Assembly: GCA_963921185.1 (NCBI GenBank)
Contig: OY992531.1
Location: 218,303,763-218,367,762 of the forward strand
Length of the DNA stretch: 64,000 bases
Source of the DNA: Dasysyrphus tricinctus
Lineage: Eukaryota > Arthropoda > Insecta > Diptera > Syrphidae
Reading direction: 5' to 3'
Part shown: one piece after another, positions 1 through 12,774 of the stretch
Layout: the number at the start of each line of letters is the position of its first letter
Numbering within the stretch: the stretch's first letter is position 1
Notes under the pieces: generated by a model
Seen by the model: only the letters and a program-made list of their open reading frames with translations
Database searches by the model: none
Told to the model about the DNA's origin: nothing
Made by a program: the position numbers and the translations under genes

Positions 1-87
1 CTTCAGACCTTTGACTTGTGGCATACATACTGCAAATCTTCTCATTCAGCGTTTGAAGCTGAAATCCCCAGATTGTTTAATAAATAA
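1..87 (+). CDS. Possible 3' end of an unidentified gene
   Basis: A reading frame open from the first base runs 28 codons and ends in TAA, followed closely by AATAAA-like sequence. The residues (LQTFDLWHTYCKSSH then a short tail) look protein-like but match no family I recognise. It could be the last exon of a gene lying to the left, or a chance open frame; at this length the evidence is weak. Confidence 0.25.
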   Translation, partial: LQTFDLWHTYCKSSHSAFEAEIPRLFNK

Positions 88-939
88 TAATTGATTTACG
101 AAAATAAAATAAGAATTTATTTAATTTATTACAATGAAATTCTATCTTCCCTCGAGTTGTTAATATGGTGAAATTGTTTATTTTAATGGTATTAAATCGT
201 ATAGATGTACATTAGACTGATTCAACAAAAAATTAAAATGTCATCGATTTTCGATGCCACTAGCTTTTTAAGTTTGAGTTGTGAAGTAATAAGACTAGTA
301 AAATTTTTGCTCTTTACATAAATTAATGTATAGTAAAAAATCGTTCAAGATGGTGGTCTTTTTCCCCCGTAAGGCAGGAGGGGCATATTTTTAAAAAATG
401 ACTTAAAATAGAAAACAAACAATATTTAAAAACAACGGCAGCACTTATGCTATATGTTTCCACCAAAGGCTTCTCAGCTTAGATTAAATAAATCTTTTTG
501 GTGTTTCCAAGGCACAAAAATATTTAAAAAAGATTAAACTTGACATCACCTTCAAAAATGTAAATTTAAATATTTCTTGAAAAATTATCTAAACCTAAAT
601 AAAAAAAAATTGAATTTTTGTTCAAACTAATAGCATTGTATATATGTAAATTCTATAGTATTGCTAATAGACTTAGAGCCCACACCACAGCAGATTTTGG
701 GTGTGATCGATAGCAAAAAAAGAAGTATAGGCGTCGAAAGCTCCATTAAAAGCTATTCAAAAAATCAAAGTCTTGCAGTCCACAACTGCAGTGCATCGAA
801 AAAAAATATGAATGCAACTTCGAAGATAATCGTTTTAGCCGAAATTGGTTTTCAATATATGCCAAGTTTTAAGTTCATGAAGTTCAATGTCAAATATCTG
901 AACTAGAATAATATCGAAATAACTCCAAATCATAACAGA
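88..939. repeat. AT-rich spacer with repeat fragments
   Basis: No gene seen. About 661-930 is a fragment of a dispersed repeat: the stretch from 'cagcagattttgggtgtga' onward recurs, with small differences, at 30183-30370 and partly inverted at 30580-30690. Its last 65 bases (about 870-935) also resemble the core of the neighbouring foldback (2317-2395, and inverted at 2556-2635). The 81-codon frame at 661-906 lies inside this repeat and is not taken as a gene. Confidence 0.6.
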
Positions 940-3858
940 TATCAAAGGGCGCGGTAGTGCCCAGCCAAGTTCGCGGTACTACACCCTTTTTACAGGAACA
1001 AACTCAGGCGATTTTCAACCCCCCTCTAACTTCAGTACCAATAAAGTCAGAAACTTCAAATTCAGAGTATTTGCTGAACTGATCAAACACAGGTGGCTCA
1101 CCAAATTTCAACTCTTTAGCATTAGTAGTTCCCAAGATATAGGACTTCAAAAATCGCAAAAACCGTAACTCACTGACTCACTGACTCACTGACAGATCAT
1201 CAAAATTATGGAGCACTTCCCGACATCGTAGAAACTTGAAATTTCGCACAACGGTAGGCCTTGTGGTACATACAAAGGAAAAAATCGAAAATCTGCAATT
1301 TTTTATTCAGGGGGCGTGGCATCCACCCACTTTCTTAAATATTCTATAAATTATATGGAGCCTTTTCGATTGTTGTAGAACAATGAAAATTGGTAGGTCG
1401 GTATGCCTTGAAGTACTTAGAAGAAAAAAATCGAAAAATTGGGAGTTTCAGTACAGGGGGCGTGGCATCGACCCACATTCTTAAAAATTCTTATAAACTA
1501 CATATATGAAGCACTTCCGATTGTTGTAGAACGATGAAAATTGGTAGGTCGGTAGGACTTTAAGTACTTAGAAAGAAAAACTTGAAAATTGGAATTTTGC
1601 ATTCAGGGGGCGTGGCATCCACCCACATTCTTAAAAATTCTTATAATTATATGGAGCACTTCCGATTGTTGTAGAACGATGAAAATTGGTAGGTCGGTAG
1701 GACTTGGAGTACTTTGAAAAAAAAAAATCGAAAAATTGGAAGTTTCAGTTCAGGGGGCGTGGCATCCACCCACATTCTCAAAAATTCTTATAAACTACAT
1801 ATATGGAGCACTTCCGATTGTTGTAGAACGATGAAAATTGGTAGGTCGGTAGGCCTTGAAGTAGGTACTAAGAAGAAAAAAATCGAAAAATTGGAAGTTT
1901 CAGTTCAGGGGGCGTGGCATCCACCCACATTCTCAAAAATTCTTATAAACTATATGAAGCACTTCCGATTGTTGTAGAACGATGAAAATTGGTAGGTTGG
2001 TAGGACTTGAAATACTTAGAAAGGAAAAAAAAACAAAAATTTGGAACTGTCCATTCAGGGGGGGTGCCATCCACCCACTTTATCAGAATTGCTATTATTT
2101 ATATGAAGCACTTTCAGTTGTCGTAGAATTATGAAACTTTGTAGAGTGTCAGAGTGATAGGGCTTGATTTTCTCCTGGCAAAATAAATCCTTGCAAAAAG
2201 GAGTGAAATCACAACAAAAACATAAATGTTAAAAAAGGAGCCAAGTTCTTATGTGTACAAGAATCCTGTGCGTAAAAAGTCAGCCAAAAAAAGTAATGAG
2301 ATCTAAAATATAACCCAAGTTTTAAGTTCATGAAGTTTAATATCAAATATCTTAAGTAGAGTTATATCGAAACAATTCCAAATCATGACAGAAATTTGGT
2401 AATTAATGATTACTGATTAAAATTTGTTGGATTTACTTGGCAAGTTTTCTCTTAAATACTTACTTAATCACAAATTTAAAATGTATGAAAACTTGACCAG
2501 TGAACCCACCAAATTTTAATCAGTAATCTTTAATTACCAAATTTCTGTCATGATTTGGAATTGTTTCGATATAACTCTACTTAAGATATTTGATATTAAA
2601 CTTCATGAACTTAAAACTTGGCATATATTTTAGATCTCATTACTTTTTTTGGCTGACTTTTTACACACAGGTTTCTTGCACATATAAGAACTTGGCTCTT
2701 TTTTTAACATTTATGTTTTTGTTGTGATTTCACTCCTTTTTGCAAAGATTTTATTTTGCGGGGTGAAAATCAAGCCCTACCGCTCTACAAATATTAATAG
2801 TTCTAAGAAAGTGCTTCATTAAAATAATAGCAACTCTGAGAAAGTGGGTGGATGCCACGCCCCTTGAATGAAAAATCTCAATTTTTATTTTTCTCTTACT
2901 ATGCTCTTTAAGCATACTGATCTACTTATTTTCATCGTTCTACAACAATCGGAAGTGCATTATATAATTGATTACAATTTTGAAAAAAGTGGGTAGATGC
3001 CACGCCCCTTGAGGTGAAAATTATAAATTTCTGAGTTTTATCTTTGTATGCACGTCAAACCCTACCGCTTTACCAATTTTCATCTTTCTACAACAATAGG
3101 AAGAGCTCCATATAATTTATAAGAATTTTTAAGAAAGTGGGTGGATGCCACGCCCCTGTACGGAAAATTACAAATTTTCGATTTTTCTTTCTAATTACTA
3201 CCGATCTACCAATTTTAATCGTTCTACAATAACTGAAAGCGCACAATATAGCTTATAAGAATTTTTAAGAATGTGGGTGGATGTCACGCCCCCTGAATGG
3301 AAAATTCCAATTTTTAAATTTTGTCCTTTATGAGTACTTTGAGCCTTACTGAACTACAAATGTTCATCGTTCTACAACAATCGGAAGTGCTCCATATACG
3401 ACCCCTGAATGGAAAATTCCAATTTTTCATTTTTTTTCTTTTTAAGTACTTCAAGCCCTACCGATCCACCAATTTTCATCGTTATACAACATTCGGAAGT
3501 GCTCCATATAATTTATAAGAATTTTTAAGAAAGTGGGTGGATGCCACGCCCCCTGAATAGAAAATTGCAGATTTTCGATTTTTTCCTTAGTAAGCACCAC
3601 AAGCCCTACCGTTGTGCGAAATTTCAAGTTTCTACGATGTCGGGGAGTGCTCCATAATTTTGATGATCTGTCAGTGAGTCAGTGAATCAGTGAGTCAGTG
3701 AGTCGGTCAGTTAAGGTTTTTGCGATTTTGAAGTCCTATATCTCGGGAACTACTATTGGTACTGAAGTTAGAGGGGGGTTGAAAATCGCCTGAGTTTGTT
3801 CCTATAAAAGGGGTGTAGTGCCGCGAACTTGGCTGGGCACTACGCGTGCCCTTTGATA
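940..3858. mobile_element. Foldback element, long arms of ~150-bp tandem units
   Basis: The ends mirror each other: 'tatcaaagggc' at 940 and its complement ending at 3858, each followed inward by the same block (gcccagccaagttcgcgg...). Each arm holds about six copies of a ~150-bp unit containing 'gggggcgtggcatccaccca' and 'gttgtagaacgatgaaaatt', direct in the left arm and inverted in the right. The loop is near 2430-2500. This is the Foldback (FB) architecture known from Drosophila. No transposase frame is visible, and the short open frames inside it are repeat shadows. No convincing target-site duplication was found. Confidence 0.85.
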
Positions 3859-3967
3859 AGCCAATATTATAAAACTATGATGGGAGGTTACATATACTTG
3901 AGGTTTGATTGATTTAAATTTAAGAAAATAATAAAAACAAAATCAGTGGGTTTGTTGATAAAAATCA

Positions 3968-4076
3968 GGGGTGGAATCGGCTAAGGTGATTTGTGATAGT
4001 TGACAGTCACATTACCATAGTTTTCTATGTGTTGTGACTGTCAAATATCACAAATCACCTTAGCCGATTCCACCCC
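3968..4076. repeat. Hairpin MITE, ~109 bp
   Basis: A near-perfect inverted repeat: 'ggggtggaatcggctaagg' at the left and its complement at the right, arms of about 45 bp around a short loop (accatagttttctatgtg). It has the form of a small non-autonomous TIR element. No clear target duplication. Confidence 0.75.
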
Positions 4077-5566
4077 AGGGTTTTAATCAGTAGTGTGACT
4101 TATTCAACATTTACAGTTACAACTTCAACAGCTGAAAGAAGCTATTCTAAGCTAAAACTAATAAAAATATATCTCAGAACTGTCATGGGAAATGATCGGT
4201 TGTCGTTACTTATAAATTTTGTCCAAGAGTCGAAAATCTGGAGTCTTACATTAATCTTGTTCAGCTATAGAAGACTCAATTAGTGAATTTGCTGAAAAAA
4301 GCAGGAAAAGAGTAAATATGAGAAGATTAGACCCAAATTATTTTGCTTTTTTTTTGTTTTTAAGTTTTATAAAACACGATGTACCGTGATTATGGAATAC
4401 AAAGGCAATTTTTTTATCAGCCTTTGGTGGGGGTGGAGGGTTAAAACCCACTTGGTTTCCTATTTATATGGTAGGGTCATTAACATTTCAATCGTTTTTT
4501 TTTTAAATAGGATATGATGCTCTGTCATTTTCCTCAAATCTATTTTTTTTTTTTTTTTTTTTCAAATCATCCTATACGCTCTATAGATTTGGTGTATCTT
4601 AATCTTTATCTTAAAATATCTTGTATGAATGTGCTCCTGACCACAAAATCAAACTTCATGTAAGAAATAATAAAATCACGTACAGAATCCAGTCACACAA
4701 TTTGTGCTGACCAGTGAGAGAAACTCTTGTTTCATTTTATCCCTTCCTATGATTTAAAATGTTATAATGTACCATTGAAAAACCACAAATAGAAGAGACA
4801 ACATACTATAGAAAACGACCACTAGAGGTTGATATATTGTTTGGATTGGTGCTAGAATCGCTCTATCAAAAATCGTATACAATCCATTTAATAAATTTCT
4901 TCTTTAGTCATTCGTGAATTCAAGGCAAAGGGCCAACGCAAGCACAGGCGTAGGCTTTATCTTTGATAAAGATAAAGAAAAAAGAAAAATGGTATCAATT
5001 CGCATGATATAAGCGACCAATGAAAGTTGTCATGTCGAGAAATCACTTTTTCAGGTAACATTAGATTTCAGTTTGTTTAAATTAGAGAAAAATTCCAAAT
5101 CTTTTATATTACAAGACGTGAAATTTTAGTAGAATGTTTTTCCACTTATTTAGTTAAAAAAAGACACCAGATTCTTGTTTTTTTTTTTTTGAGACGTAAC
5201 AGATTATTCTTAATTGTATTGTGTATTTTTTTGTTTCGTTTTATTTATCGAATTTGCATGAATTTACATTTTGCCTCACATAAATATCAGAAGCAAGTAT
5301 ATTTTTTACAGCCAGTCAAGGAAATCAAAAATAAGTTAAATAGCTATGAAGGCTCAGTGAAAACAAAGCCAGTTTTTTATTTGGCATTAAGTTCTCAAAT
5401 GCTTTGTATAAGTCGATAAGAAAAACCTCAGGAATAATAATTAATAGGTAGTTCGTTTGAAAACAGAAAACAAGAAAAAAGAAAAACTGAATCTGAAAAC
5501 AAAAATTACAACAATATTATAATGATTAATGTATAAATTCTACCCTAACTGGTCATGCCCAGACTT
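4077..5566. other. Intergenic, no gene seen
   Basis: AT-rich sequence with a poly-T tract near 4543-4562 and low-complexity A/T runs. Short open frames at 4095-4283 and 5189-5419 show no domain or codon pattern that would support a gene. It lies downstream of the SelT-like gene and probably includes that gene's 3' UTR. Confidence 0.5.
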
Positions 5567-6298
5567 TTATTTGACAAAATCAGGATTCTCTTGAATCTTA
5601 TCGGAAAACTGTAGCTGGCTATCGATGATTTGAAACAGTTCCTGTGGTGCAGGAATTCTTCCTGTTTGAAGCTTTGACCACACCGGCACGTCATTTAATG
5701 AAATCTCAAATGCTCCCGAAGATACCATCTAAATATTTATAACATACAATTAACTAGTTCAAATGAAAACAACATTAATTTGTCACCTGTGCTTCGAGCA
5801 TGTTTCCTACAAAGAAAATCATCATACATGCGTACAATTTATTGTCGATTAAATGCTTCCACCATCCAGGTGCCTGTTGTCCGAAGGCGCCAAAGATATC
5901 AAATGCCGATACGATAATAACGATTAGAACGATCTTAAGAAAGAATACAACTTTCGATAGGTACATATTAAAGCCGGGCGGATCATAGTTGGCACCATTA
6001 ACGCTTATCTGTGGATATTTTTCATTCAAAATATTCACATAGTCATCGAAGGCCTTTCTATAGCCGCACGAATAGCTATGGAAGGTTATGAAAAGGTAAA
6101 AAGTCTGCTCAGGAATTGATATAAAATTCTATGAATAGCTCACCAGTATAGAAAGGTCATAGTTGGTCCGCCAACATTTTGGCCAAATTTTGTCATTGGG
6201 ATTTCCTTTTCGGCATCGGCACCAAAATTATTATGTCCAATCAATAGGAAACCAATTAATGCAAAGAGGGCAACTGAAACGTTTCTACTGTAGCCCAT
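5567..6298 (-). CDS. SelT-like protein, cysteine form (3 exons)
   Basis: Homologue of selenoprotein T, a thioredoxin-like oxidoreductase of the ER membrane. Exons: 6298-6144, 6075-5787 and 5728-5567, joined at GT-AG sites, give 201 residues, close to the family length of about 195-200. An N-terminal hydrophobic segment (VALFALIGFLL) acts as signal or anchor. The redox motif is split by intron 1 and reads C-Y-S-C-G-Y: the position that is selenocysteine in vertebrates is an ordinary TGC cysteine, as known for insects. Exon 2 carries the conserved ISVNGANYDPP stretch and a strongly hydrophobic segment (VVFFLKIVLIVIIVSAF). The C-terminus ends NPDFVK. Start chosen at the only in-frame ATG before the hydrophobic leader. 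Confidence 0.93.
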
Positions 6299-6619
6299 TT
6301 TGTCTATTGATGGTTTGGATTCTTTTTTTATAATTTAATGCTCTAATTAAGTTTTATTTTATAATAAAAAAAGTTTTGATTAAATTCGGATTTTCCTTAT
6401 GACGAATAGTTCTTTTCTTTGGAAATCAACGTTGTCCCTCAGAAGTTAGAAGCAATTATTTTTCTTAAAAAAAATTAATTATTTTTTACTATCGAAAAAA
6501 CTGATAATGGAAACGTCAGACTTTTTGATTGATACTGTTTTCAGACTTCGCGTAGAGAGGGTAAACTATATTTAATGATGTGAGAACACAGAGGGCGTAG
6601 CAAAACAAATGACGTAGCG
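6299..6619. other. Upstream region of the SelT-like gene
   Basis: About 320 bases between the SelT-like start codon and a hAT-like insertion. It must hold the promoter and 5' UTR of the minus-strand gene, but no specific element can be named. The sequence 'acgtagcg' at 6612-6619 is the left target duplication of the neighbouring element. Confidence 0.4.
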
Positions 6620-7817
6620 TAGGGTTGCTCAAAAAACATCGATACATCGAAAACATCGATGTTTACTATTCGATGTATCGAATAAATCCGATGTTTCGCA
6701 CCCTTTCGATGTTTACCGATACATCGATGTTTTTTTATTCGATGCATCGAATGAAGCAAGCATTGAAAAGACTCACTCAAAGTGCCAAATCTACAGTTAA
6801 ATTTATTTCACATGCTCTCTTCTCTATCAATTTATGTATCAGTGTGATGGTGTATTTCATTCGATCCATATTGATGAATAAAGCAAGCATCGTACAATTA
6901 CACACTCACAACTCACAGTCACAGTACCTAACCGAATCGATTTCAGTGTTCTGTTTCTATTTAATTCATGTCATACATAATATGCTCTCTTCTCCTTTAC
7001 TTTATGTTTATATATCCAGAGACAGACTACACGATGTGCAGCTGCACATGCGTACGCTGTCAGTAGGCGTGTTTTATTGGGAAAAACTATAGCTAGCACA
7101 GTTAAACTTCCCTATGTAAACAACAACAACCCCAAAAGTGTCGATAAATAAGGCAGTATAAAAGTGAATATAAAAGTTGAGATAAAGTTTCGTAAAGTTG
7201 AAACTAAGGTGGCGCTGAACTAAGTTATAAACAAATATTCATTACTTGAAGGTTGGTAGCCTTTGCTTTTATGTAAAGATTTGTTCGAATTTTTAATGGC
7301 AAATAGTTTTGACATTAAGTGGCATGTCTGCCAACCTTCAGAAAAAATACAAAGTGAATATTAAAGTGAGTATAGTGTTTTATTGGTGCTTGCATTGCTG
7401 CGCTAGCTATAAATACCAATAAAACGCACCTAATGTCAAGTTATATAGAACAGAAGTAGAAGCAGAAGATGTAACCTATAACGCAAGCGCAAGGCAAAAA
7501 CAAAACAACAATTAGCTTTAGCTGTTAATTTTCGAATGTAATTGTGATATGTTTCATTTCTTATTGTTATTTTTTTTTTGCTAGTTCTTACATATATGCT
7601 CCCAAAAAAAGAAGAGCGAGGAAAATTAACCACTAGAAATAAAAACACACATTTCGTAATTGGTAGTATGTCTGGGTTTTGATTTCAGAAATCATTTTTC
7701 ATTCGATACATCGAAAACATCGATGTTTGTATGCGATGCATCGACAAACATCGATGTAAGGTTACGATGTATCACATCGAATAAAACATCGATGTTTTTT
7801 TTCCATGAGCATCCCTA
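6620..7817. mobile_element. hAT-like non-autonomous element
   Basis: The left end begins 'tagggttgctca' and the right end, read inverted, 'tagggatgctca'. Both lead into repeated 'catcgatg' motifs that fold on each other. The 8-bp sequence 'acgtagcg' directly flanks both sides (6612-6619 and 7818-7825), the duplication length of hAT transposons. No transposase frame: the 155-codon frame at 6625-7092 consists of the repeated motif and unrelated sequence. Another MITE is nested at 7064-7432. Confidence 0.85.
7064..7432. repeat. Nested MITE (TIR 'taggcgtgttttattgg')
   Basis: Inside the hAT-like element. The left end reads 'taggcgtgttttattgg' and the right end, inverted, 'taggtgcgttttattgg'. The left ~300 bases recur at 58327-58650, including the internal stretch 'ttgaaggttggtagcctttg', so this is a dispersed family. 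No coding potential. Confidence 0.75.
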
Positions 7818-7909
7818 ACGTAGCGCTTTCTGGTGGCCAATAGTTGAACGTCGACATTCTATAAATACTACGGCTACATGCGGTATTGAACGAGCATCGG
7901 CTCTTGTAA

Positions 7910-8096
7910 CCCTGAGACCACACGAGCTAGTAATCGCTAGCGAGTTACTAATACATCGAAACTTTTCCTAGTCGCTAGTAGTCAACTAATTTGCATTTTT
8001 CGAAGCTAGTTGTGAAGCGAGTAGAGCGGCGAGTAATTTGACAGTTAGTTTATGTACCCAACTCACTAGCGAGTACTCGCTCGTGTGGCCTCCGGG
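7910..8096. repeat. MITE with TAA target duplication
   Basis: Ends 'ccctgagaccacacgagc' and 'gctcgtgtggcctccggg' are complementary, and TAA flanks both sides (7907-7909, 8097-8099). It shares its ends with the MITEs at 22171-22439 and 24303-27782 but has a different interior, so it is a divergent member of the same PIF/Harbinger-type family. Confidence 0.85.
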
Positions 8097-8305
8097 TAAA
8101 CCAACATCAAATTGAAATAGGTTCTCCACTCGATCGCACTCGAGGAGCGGGGTTGAGTCAAAATTTGTGAAGAAAAACTTGGATCGTGGGGTCGGTTTAA
8201 CAATGCATTATGGACAATTCATTTGTTTTTGCATTGAAATAAATATATTTATATGGCATTATTAACTATTGTTTAGATGCAGCTTTCTTACTTCAACTGA
8301 ACTAA

Positions 8306-10769
8306 GGGCCCGTTGTACAATCGTGGTTCAGCCTTGGTTCAAGATTTAAACTCGGTTCAGCTTGAATGAAGTGTTGTACAATCGGAGTTTAGGACTTAAC
8401 TCACCGCTGAACCAGGCAGAATTTAACTCTTCGATTTTGGGAGTTAAATATGCTTGAACCCGGGTTCAAGCATTTTATTGGCTAATATTTAACTCTTTTG
8501 ATGCTAATTTATTTTTGTATACATGCCTTCTCACTCCAATTGGAATTGTTTGACAGTTCATCCAAATAGTAAAAAAATAAAAAAAATGTGTGAGCACCGG
8601 GACTCGCGTGGAAGATGTGTAAACATTCGTTTTCACCTGAAGGTAAGGGATCGGGTCATTTACCACGTATGGCAAAAATTAGTAATTTGTAATACAAGCG
8701 CTAAAACAAAATGGTTGCACGACACAAATTATAATGAATTTACCCATTAAAAACACCTTCCGATAAAACTTTATGACGTCACAAAGTTGTTCCTGGATTC
8801 AAAGTTAAAGTGTCAAAAAGTAACTTTGAGGACATTTTTCCAACTCATCTCTTTGATACTGAGTTGAAATGGTTAATCCGTCAAAAACAGCTGAAATCAC
8901 GATGTTTTCATTTTGATTTATCTTTTGTTTGCTTCTCGATCGTTCGGTTTGAAATTGATTTCATTTTTGTAATATGTAATAGTTTAATTTTATTATCCCC
9001 CAGATCTGATCCGGATTAGATTATCATAATAAAACATTTTCTCTCTACTCTATTATCTATTTTCTCCCTATCTTCAACACAAAAAGCTATCTACCTGTGA
9101 GAGAAAAAACTCATTTTTGCAAAAAAGGAAAAAAGGTTGTATGGTCAGAATAAATTTGCAAATCGAAATCCAAAAGCAAGGTTGGATTTTGTGTGGTTTT
9201 TGTAATACATGTATGCATATACAATCCAGGTCAGATCGGGGGGAAAATATAAAGCTAATATATTTTTATTTTTATTGATTTTACCATCGATAGTGAGTTT
9301 GGAAATTTTGTCCATGTTTTGCGACATTTTTTTATCTGATTTGATCGATTTGTAGTAAAGAAATTTGTGCAAGTAATGAATGATAAAAAAATGGAAATAT
9401 TTTTGCTTAAATATTCAATTTTGTGCTAGAATGTTAAATGAAATTTAATTTGAAAGATGTTTGCATTTTCGAAGTGCTGATAAAAATTCTTTTCAATAAT
9501 GAAATCACAATTTCTTCCTGATTTTTAATTCCAAATTTATTTCGACTTTTTTCACACAATTTGTTTGACTAAATGAAAAGTAACTCAAAGTAACTTTTGT
9601 AAATATGACATAACAACACTTCTTTTTGACACATTAACCACAGCCAACTAGAGAAACAGAGAAGAATGTGCCACTTGGCAAATCATGTTATGACATTTCA
9701 AATCAAGAAATTGCAAATAACACTTAATATCACAAACCAAATTTGCCACCCGCGATTGTAGAGATTAACATCAAAAGCAGCATATGGATACAAAATAATG
9801 AAATAAAAAATTAAATTTCTAGAAAAAAAAGCAACAAAATCTTCACCTGGCAAAATGTATGTCAAATATATCTGTCAAGATGTGATTGCATCTTGACATC
9901 CAATCAAGATATGAAACGGAGTGACTCCATTAGATATCTAATGTCAAGACGAACATTCTGAGAGAAATCATCTACTGTGGAGTCGGGGTGTAAGGCGAAT
10001 TCACTCCACTTAGCAAATACCAAAACCATTGGGTATAAAATGAAAACTACCTTACCTATTCGAGTTTACAGAGTTCTACATACCTACAACAAACAAAATG
10101 GTTCCAAACGGAACCGTGAGCCCATATCCGTTACAGCCGGTTTTCAATTTTACCCATACCGAGCGCTAAGATGTTTACACATCAAAAATATGAGTGACAC
10201 CTCTCTCCTTGACGTACAGGCGTCAAACAACGTTCAACAAAAACAACAACATTTTCAAATCTTGTTTTAATTTTATTTAAAAAAATGCTAATTGATATAG
10301 AAAACATTCAATATTCTTTTTTCCACTGTCATAATGCCTAACTACCCATTGACCACTCTCTTAACTGTGTCAACGAAGACGATGACGAAGTGGAAGTGGC
10401 TGCACACCCACTTTCAACCAGTGTTACTACAACGCAGATGCATCCAACGACTCCACCGAGTTGAATCTCTTTTCATCCAGGACAGTACAATTATTTGAAT
10501 TATATTCTACTTTCATTTATATATAAAAAAAGCACTAATCCTTGCGAAATAATTCATGATGATTTATGAAATATAATAATAAACTGGGCAGCTGATAGTG
10601 ACATAAGCCATTTATATACTCCAGTTTCAAGTAAATATAATTTTAACTCGAGTTCAGCTAACTCGCTCTTGACTCAAAGTTGTACAACGCACGCAAAGTT
10701 AAACCTGGTTCAGGAAATAACTCGAGTTCAGCTGACTTGAGGTTCAAGTTAAATTTGTACAACTGGCCC
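8306..10769. mobile_element. PIF/Harbinger-like element, degenerate
   Basis: The ends 'gggcccgttgtacaa' and, inverted, 'gggccagttgtacaa' are flanked by TAA on both sides (8303-8305 and 10770-10772), the 3-bp duplication of PIF/Harbinger elements. Terminal arms repeat 'ggttcaa' motifs. A weak frame around 10329-10420 reads like a degenerate HARBI1-type C-terminus (CHN, then an acidic NEDDDEVEVA stretch), but no full transposase survives. The same terminal sequence starts the smaller repeats at 11035-11640 and 14345-14850. Confidence 0.75.
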
Positions 10770-10772
10770 TAA

Positions 10773-11150
10773 AAGCCCTTGCAGCCGAATATATTACATT
10801 TTCTTAAAATGCCTCTAACATGCTGGCTCCACTAGACATGAGCGATGCCCAACATCCAAACCACAATCCAATCAGCAGTCTGATTTGTATGGATATGTCA
10901 CTGCTCAGACAAGGATTTTTGAGGCTCCATTGTTTTTTTTCATATACCAATATTACACGCCACGAAACACTGTATCGATGCGTAGTGTCGATACGGTTTT
11001 ATGGTCATGTAAAAAGGAGATATGCCGACACAGTATTTCGAGTAGTAATGCACCGGGCCAGTAAGGGCCAGTAGTACAAATATTTAACTCGTGGTTCAGC
11101 AATTTTAACTCACTGACTTTGGTAAATTAACTGACACTTTAATCATCGCC
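10773..11150. other. Spacer leading into a MITE cluster
   Basis: The 84-codon frame at 10820-11074 has no recognisable feature and is not called. From about 11056 the sequence becomes a MITE sharing 'gggccagt..gtacaa' ends with the 8306-10769 element. Confidence 0.4.
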
Positions 11151-11744
11151 AGTAATTTCACCAAAATCAGCCAATAAAAATATTTGAACCACAGATCAAA
11201 ATTTGAACCACGTGCTTGTACAACAGCGCCAGTTGAACAATCGTGGTTCAAATTTAAATCCATGGCTCAGGGCCAGTTGTACAAATATTTAACTCGTGGT
11301 TCAGCAATTTTAACTCACTAAGTTGACTACTATAACATACTTGAACCTTGAACCATCGTTGAACCTCAGTAATTCCGCCAAAATCAGCCAGTACAAATAT
11401 TTGAGCCACGGATCAAAATTTGAACCACGTTTGTACAACGGGTCCTCAGCAATTTTAAATTACCATTTTCAGCGAGTTAAATGAGGTTCAACGATCAATA
11501 ATGTTATAATAGCCAATTACAAGCTAGAACCATCGTTGAACCTCATTTTTCTAACCGAATCGATGATTTTAAGTTTCTGAACCACGGATCAAAATTTGAA
11601 CTTTGATTATACAATAGGTACATACAACGCACTTCTTTTATTTATAGTTATACTGTAGCAAACTCACAAAATTTCACAAACAAATATCAGCTGACAAAAA
11701 TAATGACATTTGGCAAGTTATCAAATACACAAGCACAAGCCTTA

Positions 11745-12103
11745 AGGCCTAACTACATTCAATTTACTTTTGTACAAAAGTGAAAAAAGTTTTTGTCTTT
11801 TTTCAATAAACTACTCAATCCTATCTTTTATCTCAAGTTTTACAAAAGTAAAAGTTAGAGCGTTCCTAACTTTTACTTTTGCGGAAAAGTGAAACACAAC
11901 TACATCTAAATAAACAGTTAAGAAACTGACCCATAGATGTCCCTCACATCGATAATAGTTACTGAACTAGCCTATTCCGTGTTTGAATGCATTCATCTCA
12001 ACTCAAATTTCCTACTCTTTTTCGCAGGAAGGTGTCGCTAGCATATATTTGTATTTTCACTTTTGCACTTTTGTACAAAAGTGAAATGAATGTAGTTAGG
12101 CCT
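11745..12103. repeat. MITE with TTA target duplication, copy 1
   Basis: Ends 'aggcctaactacattcaa' and its complement, continuing into 'cttttgtacaaaagtgaaa'. TTA flanks both sides (11742-11744 and 12104-12106). It lies within the tandem duplication and is repeated exactly one period (3225 bp) later. Confidence 0.85.
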
Positions 12104-12774
12104 TTACTATGGTGTATTTTTCTTTTACAATAGGGTTGGGGTATAGCAAAAGTGTAAAAGTGTAAGAATTTGACATTCAGTATATTTTGTTGTTGTAGTG
12201 CAAGAAAGTGTTACACTTTTGCTATGATACAAGACCAGTTACATCGGATCGTGAATAGTCCTTATAGTTCGAGTTGTTAATTATCGAAATCGCTAATCAG
12301 CCAATAATATGGTTGATTAGCTCAATTTAAGCAGTATAGCTGCGTTTTATTATCTCTGGGTCTGGGTCTAGGTTATCTTTTAACATGCATTACAAAAACA
12401 ACATGGGATCTAGGTTTCTATATCGAGGTTGATTTCAATAACCCAGTTAGAGGTTTTCACTCAGACCGGCAGAGGGCTATTTACCATTGTGAATGGATGT
12501 CAGTCAGCAGTATTAGGAATAGAGAGAAAAAGAGACAAGTGCTTACATGAAAAACAAATAAACATAAGAAAAAAGAGACTGATTGTATATCACTGCTTTT
12601 GCACAAACCCACATCGTTTTATTTTCACGAGGTGAACCATATGGGTTATGAGCGATAATAAAACGCGGCTTATGTGAAAAACTTATTACAGATTTAACCC
12701 AATGTGAACAGACAGATTAAAGATACTCTAATGTTCTCACCCAAACGAAATCCAAGATATCGTTGAAAAAGGAG

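Noticed and set aside
1714..1977. 87-codon frame containing internal sequence similarity
   Set aside because: It spans nearly two units of the ~150-bp foldback repeat; the similarity is that of the DNA unit.
6625..7092. 155-codon plus-strand frame
   Set aside because: Its first third is the repeated 'catcgatg' end of the hAT-like element, and the remainder has no domain and runs into another MITE.
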